The notes beneath the pieces are model-generated. The model was not told the DNA's origin. It searched no databases and worked only from the letters and a program-made list of their open reading frames with translations. The translations under genes were made by a program, and so were the position numbers. Shown in pieces: positions 8,398-16,402 of a stretch of 64,000 nt of DNA (position 1 is its first letter; each line of letters begins with the position of its first letter). Location: assembly GCF_014518425.1 (NCBI RefSeq), contig NZ_JACVCU010000001.1:992001-1056000 (forward strand), read 5' to 3'. This DNA is from Terrabacter sp. MAHUQ-38 (GTDB lineage: Bacteria; Actinomycetota; Actinomycetes; Actinomycetales; Dermatophilaceae).

Positions 8398-8402
8398 GCG
8401 GT

Positions 8403-8843
8403 TCAGAGGAGCTCGTCGGCCGCGGCCTTGACCTCGCCCCACGCGCACCCGGCTGCGAGAGCTTCGCGCGTCGCCTCGGTCGCCGCCATGACGGGGTCCG
8501 GCCTGAGCGCCGCGATCACGGCCGCCACCGCACGCGCCTCGACGCATACCGGATGCCGCTGCAGCTGGGCTGGGGAGGACGACGACGGGTCGGCGCCGAG
8601 CTGGGCGGCGCACGCGGACTCGAGCTCGCGCTCGAGCTCCCAGAGGCGGACGAGCTCGGCGATCTCCGTCGGCCGGTCGAGCCCACGCTGCGCGATGTCG
8701 AGGGCGACGTGGTCCCGGACCCCGGTCACCGAGCACGCGAGCCGCGCGATGCGGAAGGCATAGCGGCGGGCCCGACCCGGCTGGGACCGCTTGATCCGCC
8801 GGCGCGGGTCCGGCTCGCCGGTCTGCCCGTCCTCAGCGGTCAC
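8403..8843 (-). CDS. Hypothetical helical protein
   Basis: A 146-residue protein with a basic N-terminus (DPRRRIKRSQPGRARR) and a helical C-terminal half with several Glu/Arg pairs. No motif is recognised. GTG 8843 is preferred because GGAAGAGG lies about 8 bases upstream; an in-frame ATG at 8885 would add 14 residues. The frame stays open far upstream, but that part is antisense to the dienelactone hydrolase gene. It converges with the gene at 7654-8397 with 5 bases between stops. Confidence 0.5.
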   Translation of the reverse strand: MTAEDGQTGEPDPRRRIKRSQPGRARRYAFRIARLACSVTGVRDHVALDIAQRGLDRPTEIAELVRLWELERELESACAAQLGADPSSSSPAQLQRHPVCVEARAVAAVIAALRPDPVMAATEATREALAAGCAWGEVKAAADELL

Positions 8844-8935
8844 CGTGCGCCTCTTCCGTCTCGGGTCCGCTCCAGCGAGAAGCATTCCCCCGGCCCATAC
8901 CCGTTCGGCCTCCCCGGGGTGCGCGGCGCCCGCGC

Positions 8936-9646
8936 TCAGGCCACGGGAAGGCGTTCGCGGAGGAAGTCCACGGTCCTCGTCCACGCGAGGACCGACGCCG
9001 CGGGGTGGTGCAACGGCAGGTCGTCGTTGTCGAACGCGTGGTCGGCGCCGGCGTACGTCAGGAAGACCGTGTCGGGCTGCTGCGACAGGGACGCCTCGAT
9101 GCGCCGCACGGTGTCGGTGTCGATGTACGAGTCGGCGAGCCCGAAGTGGTGCAGGCTCGGCGCGGTGACGGTCATGAGGTCGTGGAGGCCGGGCAGCGCG
9201 GACCCGTAGTAGCTGACGAGGGCGTCGAGCGGGGCGGACCCACGGGACTCGAGATGCGCGGCGAGGTTGTAGCCGAGGCCGCCGCCGAGGCAGAAGCCGA
9301 CCGCGCCGACACCGTCGGTGACCTCGTCGCGCTCGCGCAGCCACTCGACGGTCGCGGCGGAGTCGGTCACGGCGGCCTGCCAGTCCAGGCGCTGGACCAG
9401 ACCCATGCCCTGCTGCAGGGCGTCCTCCCCCTCGATGGGCGAGGTGACACCCAGCCGCCAGAAGATCTCGGGGGCGACGACGACGTAGCCCAGCTCGGCG
9501 AGCTGGGCCGCGCGGCGCTGGATGTAGCCGCTCACGCCGAAGATCTCCTGGAGCACGACGATCCCCGGACCGAGACCGCTCGGCGGGAGCCACAGGTGGG
9601 CGGGCATCTCGCCGGCATCGGTCGGGATCGTCACGTGTTCCGTCAT
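8936..9646 (-). CDS. Dienelactone hydrolase family protein
   Basis: A 236-residue alpha/beta hydrolase. The nucleophile elbow is GFCLGG with Cys119 in place of Ser, the family hallmark; Glu34 lies in the QEIFG motif that arms the Cys, and the acid/base pair sits in GADHAFD near residue 207. The family opens dienelactones in aromatic breakdown, but many members hydrolyse other small esters and no catechol-pathway gene is nearby. The start looks leaderless, with CATACT on the minus strand 8 bases upstream of the ATG. Confidence 0.88.
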   Translation of the reverse strand: MTEHVTIPTDAGEMPAHLWLPPSGLGPGIVVLQEIFGVSGYIQRRAAQLAELGYVVVAPEIFWRLGVTSPIEGEDALQQGMGLVQRLDWQAAVTDSAATVEWLRERDEVTDGVGAVGFCLGGGLGYNLAAHLESRGSAPLDALVSYYGSALPGLHDLMTVTAPSLHHFGLADSYIDTDTVRRIEASLSQQPDTVFLTYAGADHAFDNDDLPLHHPAASVLAWTRTVDFLRERLPVA

Positions 9647-9667
9647 GACGCCCAGTATGGGCGAGGC

Positions 9668-10132
9668 TCAGCGGGTGGGCCGCAGCTGACGCAGGCGTGC
9701 CTCGTACAGCTGGACCCGCTGCACGAGCGCGTCATGCTCTCGCTCGTGCCCGCGCAGCACAGCGACGAGGACGATGCTGACGACGACCGTCGCCCCGCCC
9801 AGACCCCACAGTGCGAGCAGGCCTGTGCCGGACGCGGCACGCCCGGTGACGAGCAGGCCGACGATGCCGGCGACGAGCAGGACGCCCGTCACGCCGAGCC
9901 CCGCGACTCGCCGCGAGGCCGCCCGGTCGGACGTCTCGAGGGACTCCAGGGCGATGGCTCGCTCCTCGCGGGCGACCCGTCGGTCGAGGTAGGTGGCGGC
10001 CGGGAACCGGTGGACCCGGCGGCCCTGCCCCAGTCCGAACCGGCGCCGGTAGTCGGCGGGCGAGTCGAAGAGGTGGGGCAGGACCGGCGAGGTCAGCACG
10101 GTGAGCGGGGTGGGTGCAGCCAGGGTGGTCAT
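9668..10132 (-). CDS. Small two-helix membrane protein, unknown
   Basis: A 154-residue protein with a soluble N-terminal half (FDSPADYRRRFGLGQGRRVHRFP) and two hydrophobic helices at about 77-97 and 104-124, then a charged helical tail. An upstream GAAGGAG supports the ATG. The DoxX-like gene lies just upstream on the same strand with 31 bases between, so the two are probably one transcript. No family is recognised. Confidence 0.65.
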   Translation of the reverse strand: MTTLAAPTPLTVLTSPVLPHLFDSPADYRRRFGLGQGRRVHRFPAATYLDRRVAREERAIALESLETSDRAASRRVAGLGVTGVLLVAGIVGLLVTGRAASGTGLLALWGLGGATVVVSIVLVAVLRGHEREHDALVQRVQLYEARLRQLRPTR

Positions 10133-10163
10133 GACAGCTCCTTCGTCGGGGCAGGTGGCCGGG

Positions 10164-10664
10164 TCAGGCGTCCGAGCCGTCGCGCAGCCGGGCGCCGAGG
10201 GCGTACGCGGCGACGACGAGCGCGGCCGCAGCCAGGACGATGTCCTTGAGGACGTACTGGCCCATGAGCGAGGGGCCGTGCGGGAAGAGCTCGGCGGTGA
10301 AGAGCGCGAGCGGCGCCGTGATGCCGGTCAGCGCGCCGCCGAGGACGAGCACACCGACGCGGAGGAACCTGCCGGTGACGAGCGTGAGGCCGATGACGGT
10401 CTCGGTGACGGCCGTGAGCAGCACCGCGTTGTGGCCCGAGACGAGCCCGAGGGTCAGACGGTCGATCGTCGCCGAGGCGATGGCCTCCGCCGGGCTGAGG
10501 CCGGGGACGAACTTGATGACGCCGAAGCCGAGGAAGACCAGCCCGAGGCTGATCCGCAGGGCGTGCAGGCTGTAGGCGACGAGGAACGCCTGGAGGCGGT
10601 CGACGGCCGCGGTGGCCTTCACCGTCAGGGACTGGGCGGGCGCGTCGAGGACGAGCTGGGACAT
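10164..10664 (-). CDS. DoxX/YkgB-like membrane protein
   Basis: A 166-residue protein with four predicted membrane helices. The N-terminal RISLGLVFLGFGVIKF segment and the C-terminal GPSLMGQYVLKDIVLA segment match the DoxX-like/YkgB (DUF417) group, small inner-membrane proteins with an uncertain role in redox or thiol stress. AAGGAG lies 8 bases before the ATG. It heads a two-gene minus-strand unit with the gene at 9668-10132. Confidence 0.75.
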   Translation of the reverse strand: MSQLVLDAPAQSLTVKATAAVDRLQAFLVAYSLHALRISLGLVFLGFGVIKFVPGLSPAEAIASATIDRLTLGLVSGHNAVLLTAVTETVIGLTLVTGRFLRVGVLVLGGALTGITAPLALFTAELFPHGPSLMGQYVLKDIVLAAAALVVAAYALGARLRDGSDA

Positions 10665-10849
10665 GGTGGATTCTCCTTGAGGTCGATGTGTCGAGTCCTC
10701 AGAAGGAGTGCGCCGCCCACAGATACGAGCCGGGCGGTGTTTGAGTCGACGTACCTAGACCAAAGACCAACCGTCCGGGGCAAATCGGACGCTCGCGATC
10801 GTCAGCCTGAATTCGCTTGACAGCAGGGTTGATTCACGCGGGGGGCGCG

Positions 10850-11251
10850 TCACCAGTTGAGGAGCGTCCGGTCCTGCTTGTCGCGGAAGGTGCCGACGAG
10901 GATGAGGATCAGGTCGACCAGGGTCCAGATGCCCAGGCCGCCGAAGGTCAGCACCTGGACGATGCCGGTGCCGACCTTGCCGACGTAGAACCGGTGCACG
11001 CCGAGCCAGCCGACGAAGAAGCACAGCAGTGCTGCCGCCAACCGGGAGCGGTCACTGACCGGGTAGCCGTTCGCGTCATGGGTCGCGGGGACGAACGCAA
11101 CGGTCAGCGGGGGAGCGGCGGCCGCCGGAGGCAGCTGGGGCCCGACCTGGTCGGTCCATGCGTTGCCGTCCCAGTAGCGCGACTGCTGCGCATCCGCGGG
11201 GTCGGGGTACCACCCGGCCGGGATCTCGCGTGGGGCGGGCTGCTGGCTCAT
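10850..11251 (-). CDS. DUF2510/TM2-domain membrane protein
   Basis: A 133-residue protein. Residues 10-36 form a DUF2510 module (AGWYPDP ... SRYWDGNAWTD), a short Trp-rich motif common at the N-terminus of actinobacterial membrane proteins. Residues 68-125 form a TM2 domain with the diagnostic GWLGVHRFYVGK and two helices. The family is of unknown function. ATG 11251 has GGAGG about 6 bases upstream; the longer frame has no such support. It is divergent from the sensor kinase gene. Confidence 0.85.
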   Translation of the reverse strand: MSQQPAPREIPAGWYPDPADAQQSRYWDGNAWTDQVGPQLPPAAAAPPLTVAFVPATHDANGYPVSDRSRLAAALLCFFVGWLGVHRFYVGKVGTGIVQVLTFGGLGIWTLVDLILILVGTFRDKQDRTLLNW

Positions 11252-11414
11252 GACGACCTCCGAGGACCTGCCAGTCGTCGTGCGGACCGGCGCTGGCACC
11301 AGCATGGAGTATGCCGGGTGGCCGGCACAGCAGGCACACACCCGTTTCGGGGCTGTACTTTTCTGCAGGTCCGGTCGGGGACAAACGTCATGGCCCGGGG
11401 GCGAGGCCGCGCCC

Positions 11415-11420
11415 TACGGT
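11415..11420 (+). promoter_or_regulatory. -10 box TACGGT of a leaderless promoter (sensor kinase)
   Basis: TACGGT ends 7 bases before GTG 11427 and no ribosome-binding site lies between, which fixes the kinase start well downstream of the longest open frame. Confidence 0.55.
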
Positions 11421-11426
11421 GGTCGC

Positions 11427-12671
11427 GTGACCACGAACCGCAGCCGGGCCGAGCGCTGGATCGCCCCGCGCCACACGGCATACGTGGTGCTCGGTGGGGT
11501 CGTCGCCGCGCTCGCGGCACCCGTCGTGTGGACGCTGATCGGTCTGGCGACGGGGCTGGTCGTCGTCGTGGTCGGGGTGGCGCTGCTCGGGCTGCTCCTC
11601 GTGCTCTCCGAGGGCCTGAGCCGGTGGCACCGGGCGCGCGCGGAGGCCCTGCTAGGGGTCGTCGTCGAGCCGCCCATCGAGCCTGCCGCCGGCGGCTGGC
11701 GGGAGTGGCTCGCGCGGCTGGGGCGGGCGACGACGTGGCGCCAGCTGACCTACCACGCGTTCGTCGCGCCCACGGTCCTCGCGCTGTCGGCCGCGCTCGT
11801 CGCCTTCTGCTGGGGTGGCGGCCTCGTGCTCGCGTCGTCGCCGCTGTGGCTGCGGGTCAGTCCCGACATCGCCACCACGGGTGGCACCGTCCGGGGCGTC
11901 GGGCAGATCTGGGGCGAGGCGGTCTTCGGCGTCGGCTGTGTCCTCGTCGCGCCGTGGCTCGCACGGCGGCTCGCCGTCCTCGACCTCGCGATCATGCGGC
12001 CGATGCTCGGTGAGACGCGCGGCGAGCAGCTGAGCCCGCGAGTCACCGCCCTCGAGCAGACCCGCGCCGGAGTCATCGACGCGGCCGACGCCGAGCGCCG
12101 CCGCATCGAGCGTGACCTGCACGACGGCGCCCAGCAACGGCTCACCTCCCTGGCGCTCAACCTCGGCATGGCCCGCTCGACCCTCGCCGCCGACGCCCCA
12201 CCCGAGGCCCGGCGTGCCATCGAGGAGGCGCACGACGAGGCCAAGCAGGCGCTCGCCGAGCTGCGCGGCTTCGTCCGCGGGCTGCACCCCGCGGTCCTCG
12301 ACGAGCGCGGCCTCGACGCAGCCCTCTCCGGCATCGTCGCCCGCTCGCCCGTGCCGACGAGCCTGCACGTCCTCCTCGCGCAGCGGCCCCCGCGGACCCT
12401 CGAGGCCGTCGCGTACTTCGTCGTGTCCGAGGCGCTGACCAACGTCGCGAAGCACTCCGGTGCGACGTCGGCCGCGGTGCGTGTCACGTCCGACGCCCAG
12501 CGGCTCGTCGTCGAGGTCACCGACAACGGGCACGGCGGCGCGGCCGCCGGCTCCGGCACGGGCCTCACCGGGCTCACGAACCGCGTCGCTGCCGTCGACG
12601 GCAGCCTTGCCGTCACGAGCCCCGCAGGCGGACCCACCGTGCTCAGGGCGGAGCTGCCATGCGGGTCGTGA
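11427..12671 (+). CDS. Sensor histidine kinase, DesK/NarL type (HisKA_3)
   Basis: A 414-residue membrane kinase. Hydrophobic stretches in roughly residues 15-60 and 110-185 suggest four membrane helices. The dimerisation box ERRRIERDLHDGAQQRL contains the phospho-acceptor His232. The ATPase part shows the N-box (SEALTNVAKHSG) and a G-box (DNGHGG...GTGLTGLTNR). HisKA_3 kinases pair with LuxR/NarL regulators, and the regulator gene overlaps this one by 13 bases. The signal is unknown; the GSGD-repeat membrane protein two genes on may be part of the same response. Confidence 0.9.
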   Translation: MTTNRSRAERWIAPRHTAYVVLGGVVAALAAPVVWTLIGLATGLVVVVVGVALLGLLLVLSEGLSRWHRARAEALLGVVVEPPIEPAAGGWREWLARLGRATTWRQLTYHAFVAPTVLALSAALVAFCWGGGLVLASSPLWLRVSPDIATTGGTVRGVGQIWGEAVFGVGCVLVAPWLARRLAVLDLAIMRPMLGETRGEQLSPRVTALEQTRAGVIDAADAERRRIERDLHDGAQQRLTSLALNLGMARSTLAADAPPEARRAIEEAHDEAKQALAELRGFVRGLHPAVLDERGLDAALSGIVARSPVPTSLHVLLAQRPPRTLEAVAYFVVSEALTNVAKHSGATSAAVRVTSDAQRLVVEVTDNGHGGAAAGSGTGLTGLTNRVAAVDGSLAVTSPAGGPTVLRAELPCGS

Positions 12672-13300
12672 TCGCCGAGGACTCGATCCTGCTGCGGGAC
12701 GGGCTGATCCGTCTGCTCGCCGCCAACGGCATCGAGGTCGTCGAGGCCGTCGGTGACGCCGAGGCCGCTCTCGTCGCGGTCGAGCGCCACCAGCCGGACC
12801 TCGCCCTGCTCGACGTGCGGATGCCGCCGACGCACACCGACGAGGGACTGCACGCGGCGCTCGTCATCCGTGCCCAGTGGCCCGACGTCGCGCTCCTCAT
12901 CCTCAGCCAGTACGTCGAGGAGCGTTACGCCGCAGACCTGCTCGCCAGCACGACCTCGTCCGTTGGCTACCTGCTCAAGGACCGCGTGGCCGACGTCGGC
13001 GAGTTCGTCGAGTCCCTCCGCCGGGTCGCTGACGGCGGCACGGCGCTCGACCCGGAGGTCGTCGCGCAGCTGCTGCTGAGGCGCGACAAGAGCCCACTGC
13101 ACCGGCTGACCGACCGCGAGCGCGAGACCCTCTCGCTCATGGCCGAGGGCCGGTCGAACACCGGCATCGCCCGCGCGCTGCACGTCAGCGAGAGCGCGAT
13201 CGCCAAGCACGTCAACGCCATCTTCACCAAGCTCGACATGCCCACGACGGCCGGCGACCACCGCCGCGTCCTCGCCGTCCTGCAGTACCTCTCGGAATAG
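12659..13300 (+). CDS. LuxR/NarL-family response regulator
   Basis: A 213-residue regulator. The receiver domain has acidic residues E7/D8, the phospho-acceptor Asp52 (LLDVRMPP) and the conserved Lys in GYLLKDRV. The C-terminal helix-turn-helix (LTDRERETLSLMAEGRSNTGIARAL ... AIAKHVNAI, split here) is of the NarL/GerE type. It is translated from within the end of the kinase gene. The target genes are not evident; the adjacent 13311-14240 gene, 10 bases downstream, is the obvious candidate for shared regulation. Confidence 0.92.
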   Translation: MRVVIAEDSILLRDGLIRLLAANGIEVVEAVGDAEAALVAVERHQPDLALLDVRMPPTHTDEGLHAALVIRAQWPDVALLILSQYVEERYAADLLASTTSSVGYLLKDRVADVGEFVESLRRVADGGTALDPEVVAQLLLRRDKSPLHRLTDRERETLSLMAEGRSNTGIARALHVSESAIAKHVNAIFTKLDMPTTAGDHRRVLAVLQYLSE

Positions 13301-13310
13301 GGGATCCACG

Positions 13311-14240
13311 ATGAGCCACCACGAGCCCACCTCGACACCGGGTACGCCCGGCCCGCGACCCACCGCGCCTGCCGGACCGCCCGTGCCCGACGACCGCATC
13401 CACGGCGACACGCTGCACGGCGACGGCCCCTACGGCGACTCGTGGCTGCGCCCGACCCTGACGGCGCCGCGCGCCGAGGCGCCGGCCGAGGTCGCAGCGG
13501 ACGGGGGCCGGCCCCAGCCGCCGTCGGTCCGTCGGTCCTGGCTCGTCGCGGGACTCGGCGCGACGCTGCTGCTCTCGAGCGGGTTCGGTGTGCTGTCCTG
13601 GGACTCGCTGACCGGCGGCCTCTGGCGCGACGTCGACCAGCAGCACACGTACTCCCGGCCGACGGGCGCGCTCACGATCGAGGGCGGCGCGAACGACATC
13701 GAGGTCATCGGCGGCGGTGAGCCGGGCAAGGTCCAGGTCTCGAGACACCTGTCGTGGGGACCGGGATCGAGCGAACCGACCGCGGGCGAGGAGCTCGTCG
13801 GCTCGACCCTGACCCTCGACGCCGACTGCAACGGCTTCCTCGGGTGGTGCTCGGTCGACTACGTCATCACGGTGCCCGGTTCGACGGACGTCGCCGTCCA
13901 CAACGGGTCGGGCGACACCACGCTCACCGGTTCGTTCGGGGGCCTCACGCTCGAGGTCGGGTCCGGTGACGTCGAGGCGGCGAACCTCGACGCCGAGACC
14001 GTCGCCGGCGAGGTCGGTAGCGGCGACATCGACCTCGAGCTCGCCACCGCGGTCCCCTCGGTACAGCTCACTGCCCGCTCGGGCGACGTCAGCATCGCCG
14101 TGCCACCGGGAGCTGACTATGCGGTGACGACTGACACCGGCTCCGGCGACGAGCAGGTCTCGATCGCGACCGACCCGTCGAGCACCAACCGGATGCTCGT
14201 CAACACGGGCTCCGGCGACATCGACGTGGACTACCGCTGA
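13311..14240 (+). CDS. Membrane-anchored DUF4097-type beta-helix protein with GSGD repeats
   Basis: A 309-residue protein. Residues 1-75 are Pro/Gly-rich and hydrophilic, one membrane helix follows at about 77-98, and the rest is extracytoplasmic. From residue 200 on a turn motif (N/V/T)GSGD or RSGD recurs roughly every 18-22 residues (NGSGD, VGSGD, VGSGD, RSGD, TGSGD, TGSGD), as in DUF4097 putative adhesins that form a right-handed beta-helix. It lies 10 bases after the response regulator, so it is probably the third gene of the operon. It may sense or shape the envelope signal for the kinase, but that is inference. Confidence 0.8.
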   Translation: MSHHEPTSTPGTPGPRPTAPAGPPVPDDRIHGDTLHGDGPYGDSWLRPTLTAPRAEAPAEVAADGGRPQPPSVRRSWLVAGLGATLLLSSGFGVLSWDSLTGGLWRDVDQQHTYSRPTGALTIEGGANDIEVIGGGEPGKVQVSRHLSWGPGSSEPTAGEELVGSTLTLDADCNGFLGWCSVDYVITVPGSTDVAVHNGSGDTTLTGSFGGLTLEVGSGDVEAANLDAETVAGEVGSGDIDLELATAVPSVQLTARSGDVSIAVPPGADYAVTTDTGSGDEQVSIATDPSSTNRMLVNTGSGDIDVDYR

Positions 14241-14277
14241 CCCGCCGCTGAACCTGTCGTCGGGCACACACGACGAA

Positions 14278-14313
14278 GCCGTATGCCGCCGAAGGAATTC
14301 GGCGGCATACGGC
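14278..14313. terminator. Bidirectional terminator hairpin built from two inverted GTATGCCG words
   Basis: A perfect 16-bp stem (14278-14293 with 14298-14313) closes on the tetraloop GGAA, a GNRA loop. Its arms contain GTATGCCG and CGGCATAC, the over-represented word of this window. It sits between two convergent genes and can serve both. Confidence 0.8.
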
Positions 14314-14330
14314 CCCGGGGGTGCGCCGGC

Positions 14331-14744
14331 TCAGCTGGGGTTGCCGGCGGGGGACTCGTCGTCGAAGGCGCTGTGCTTGTCGTCGGGGACGGAGGACGCG
14401 GAGGACGCCGAGGACGCGGAGGACGCCGAGGACGCGGAGGACCCGGCCCCGGTGGGGGACGCCGTCGTCGCGTCGTGCTTCTCGACAAGCTTGTCGATGC
14501 CCTTGTCGACCGAGGCGCGGACCTTGGTGAGGGTGTCGGCGTGCTTGCCGCCGGTCCGCTCCTCGATCCTGGCCTCCGCCTTGTCGAGGGCGCTGTCGAC
14601 CTTGCCCCGGTTCTCGTGGGCGTAGCCGGCAGCCAGCGACATCGCGGCCTTGGCCAGCTCGACCACGGCATCGCCGAAGTCCTTGGCCTTCTCCTGGAGG
14701 TGGACCTCGTCCGCCTTGTGCTTCAGCTGCTCACCGAATGACAC
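14331..14744 (-). CDS. MT0933-like (Rv0909 family) antitoxin-type protein with SSA repeats
   Basis: A 137-residue Lys/Ala/Asp-rich helical protein. Residues 1-90 fit the MT0933 antitoxin family pattern (KAKDFGDAVVELAKAA ... HENRGKVDSALDKAE). Residues 101-117 are a low-complexity Ser-Ser-Ala run. GTG 14744 has GAGGAG 5 bases upstream. No SRPBCC-type toxin partner (as Rv0910 is to Rv0909) is adjacent, so the antitoxin label is by family only; it could equally be a stress-related cytoplasmic protein. Confidence 0.65.
   Translation of the reverse strand: MSFGEQLKHKADEVHLQEKAKDFGDAVVELAKAAMSLAAGYAHENRGKVDSALDKAEARIEERTGGKHADTLTKVRASVDKGIDKLVEKHDATTASPTGAGSSASSASSASSASSASSVPDDKHSAFDDESPAGNPS
14392..14442 (-). 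repeat. 9-bp tandem repeat (GAGGACGCS) inside the MT0933-like gene
   Basis: Five full copies and a partial one of GAGGACGCG/C on the plus strand encode the Ser-Ser-Ala run. The G/C alternation at the ninth base makes an 18-bp higher-order unit. Copy number is likely variable between strains and stays in frame. Confidence 0.85.
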
Positions 14745-14879
14745 GGTGTCTCCTCATCTGCATCGGCCCGACCCACTCGTCAGGCTCACTGCATCCACTC
14801 TCATCCCAGGCGGCCACCTGCCACAACCCGGGTCGACCCCGATTCGACCCCGAGTGACCCCGACCGGCTGCGACGACCG

Positions 14880-16109
14880 TCAGTCGGGGAGCAGCTCCCA
14901 GTGCAGGCCGTCGCCCCAGCCGCCGCTCGACAGCCGGTCGACGGCGTGCTCGCGCCCGAAGACGACGAAGCCCGCCGCGCGGAGCACCGCGTTGCTCGCC
15001 TCGTTGTCCGCGGCGGTCTCGGCGACGAGGCGACGCAGGCCGAGCCCGCCCTCGCTCGTCGGCGCCAGCGCGTGCCCGACCGCGAGCCGCGCGGCCTCCT
15101 TGGCGGCGCCGCGGCCGCGGGCGCTCGGGAAGAACTGGTAGCCGAGCTCGGCCACGTCACTCACGGGTCCGCCGCGGCTGAAGACCGTGACCCCTCCGAG
15201 CGCACGATCGGTCTCGAGGTCGGCGACACACCAGTCGATGCCCGTGCCCTCGGCCATCCGCTCCTCACGGTTGCGGACCCACGTCGGGAACGTCTCGCGG
15301 CGCAGGATCGACCGGGACGGCATCCAGTGCTCGGGGTCGTCGTCGCGCGGCTCGACCGCGTCGACGTCGTCGAGGCGCCACGGGCGCAGCCGTACGTGCT
15401 CGCCCTCGATCGGGACCGCCGTGAGCCACGGCGTCTGCGGGGTCAGCGGCTCGCCGGGGGTGATGCTGGCGGTCCACGTGTCGAGGGCCTCGGGGCCGCC
15501 GTCGGGGTCGGGGTGGCTGCCCGGGATCGTGCCGTGGAAGGTGAAGCCCGCCGCCCACGCCGCCCGCCGGGATCCCCAGTTGCCGGCGACCGCGCGCCAG
15601 TGCACCCGGGTGACCGGGGCGCCCCACACGGGTGTGGCGAACGCGTACGCCACGACCAGCCGGACCGCGCGCGCCATGACACCCCGGCCGCGGGCGTCGG
15701 GGTGAAGCCCGAACCCCAGCTCACCGGCCGAGGGCGCCCCGGTCGGGCGCAGGTCGATCGTGCCGCCGTAGCGCGGCGTGCCGTCGTCGTCGGTCCACTC
15801 GATCGCCCACGTGCGCTTCGCGTCGGCCGAGCCCCAGGCCTTCAGGTTGTCCTCGATGAACCAGACGGCGTTCTCGCGCGTGTAGGGCCGCGGGACGGTC
15901 GTCCATCGCAGGCTCTCGGCGTCGTTGCTCTGCTCGGCGATCGCGTCGGCGTCCTCGAGGGAGTGCGCCCGAAGGGTGACGACGCCGTCCGACAGGGGCG
16001 TCACCGAGAGGTCAGCGGGGTCGGCAGCGTCGGCAGGCTCGGCGTCGGCGTCGGCAGGCTCGGCGTCGGCGTCGGCGTGGTGCGTGGGGGTCGATGAGGT
16101 CGCGTTCAC
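14880..16109 (-). CDS. Tandem GNAT N-acetyltransferase (two RimJ/RimL-type domains)
   Basis: A 409-residue protein containing two acetyl-CoA-dependent GNAT domains, about residues 35-210 and 220-405. Each has the RimJ-type acetyl-CoA loop: HPDARGRGVMARA in the first and FPSARGRGAAKEA in the second. The substrate may be a protein N-terminus, an antibiotic or a small amine. The first 35 residues are an Asp/Ala/Glu/Pro repeat (DADAEPADADAEPADA), probably disordered. GTG 16109 fits a leaderless -10 box (CAGGCT) exactly 7 bases away. Confidence 0.85.
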   Translation of the reverse strand: MNATSSTPTHHADADAEPADADAEPADAADPADLSVTPLSDGVVTLRAHSLEDADAIAEQSNDAESLRWTTVPRPYTRENAVWFIEDNLKAWGSADAKRTWAIEWTDDDGTPRYGGTIDLRPTGAPSAGELGFGLHPDARGRGVMARAVRLVVAYAFATPVWGAPVTRVHWRAVAGNWGSRRAAWAAGFTFHGTIPGSHPDPDGGPEALDTWTASITPGEPLTPQTPWLTAVPIEGEHVRLRPWRLDDVDAVEPRDDDPEHWMPSRSILRRETFPTWVRNREERMAEGTGIDWCVADLETDRALGGVTVFSRGGPVSDVAELGYQFFPSARGRGAAKEAARLAVGHALAPTSEGGLGLRRLVAETAADNEASNAVLRAAGFVVFGREHAVDRLSSGGWGDGLHWELLPD

Positions 16110-16115
16110 GGCGTC

Positions 16116-16121
16116 AGCCTG
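16116..16121 (-). promoter_or_regulatory. -10 box CAGGCT of a leaderless promoter (tandem GNAT)
   Basis: On the minus strand CAGGCT ends 7 bases before GTG 16109, the same spacing as in the other leaderless genes here. Confidence 0.45.
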
Positions 16122-16210
16122 CCAGCCGGGACGTGGCGACGTCAGCCAGATTTGTGCGGCCGGGCCCGGAGGGCTCCGGGGGCCACGGTCGACGTCCCCG
16201 GACGAGAAAG

Positions 16211-16238
16211 ACCGGGAGCCAGCATGCTGGCTCCCGGT
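16211..16238. repeat. Perfect 28-bp palindrome between GNAT and protease genes
   Basis: Bases 16211-16238 (ACCGGGAGCCAGCA and its complement) form a loopless palindrome. It lies between the 3' end of the M6 protease gene and the promoter of the GNAT gene. It may be a second terminator for the protease or an operator; there is no T-run. Confidence 0.6.
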
Positions 16239-16346
16239 CCGTTGGCCCGCTTCCCCTCCACAGGCTGCGTACCGGCCTCTACCGTACCCAATGCGACCTC
16301 GGGACGAACACGCGTCATGCGACGCGAGACGCAGGGCGCCTGCGGA

Positions 16347-16374
16347 GGGGCCGAGGACGGTCGTCCTCGGCCCC
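16347..16374 (-). terminator. Terminator hairpin after the M6 protease gene
   Basis: A 12-bp stem (GGGGCCGAGGAC with its complement) closes on the 4-base loop GGTC, 29 bases beyond the protease stop. It is GC-rich and lacks a long U tract, as usual for actinobacteria. Confidence 0.65.
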
Positions 16375-16402
16375 CGGACCGTGTGTGCGGCCGGTGTCCC
16401 GC

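Noticed and set aside
5363-14442. CRISPR-like arrays at the tandem repeats
   Set aside because: The repeats are contiguous 9-bp and 12-bp units without spacers and no cas gene is present.
14331-16109. Toxin-antitoxin pair made of the MT0933-like protein and the tandem GNAT
   Set aside because: GNAT toxins are small single-domain proteins paired with ribbon-helix-helix antitoxins; this is a large double RimJ-type enzyme with its own promoter and 135 bases between the genes.
16211-16238. Attachment site or transposon end at the 28-bp palindrome
   Set aside because: No integrase, transposase or flanking direct repeat is nearby; it is more simply a terminator or operator.
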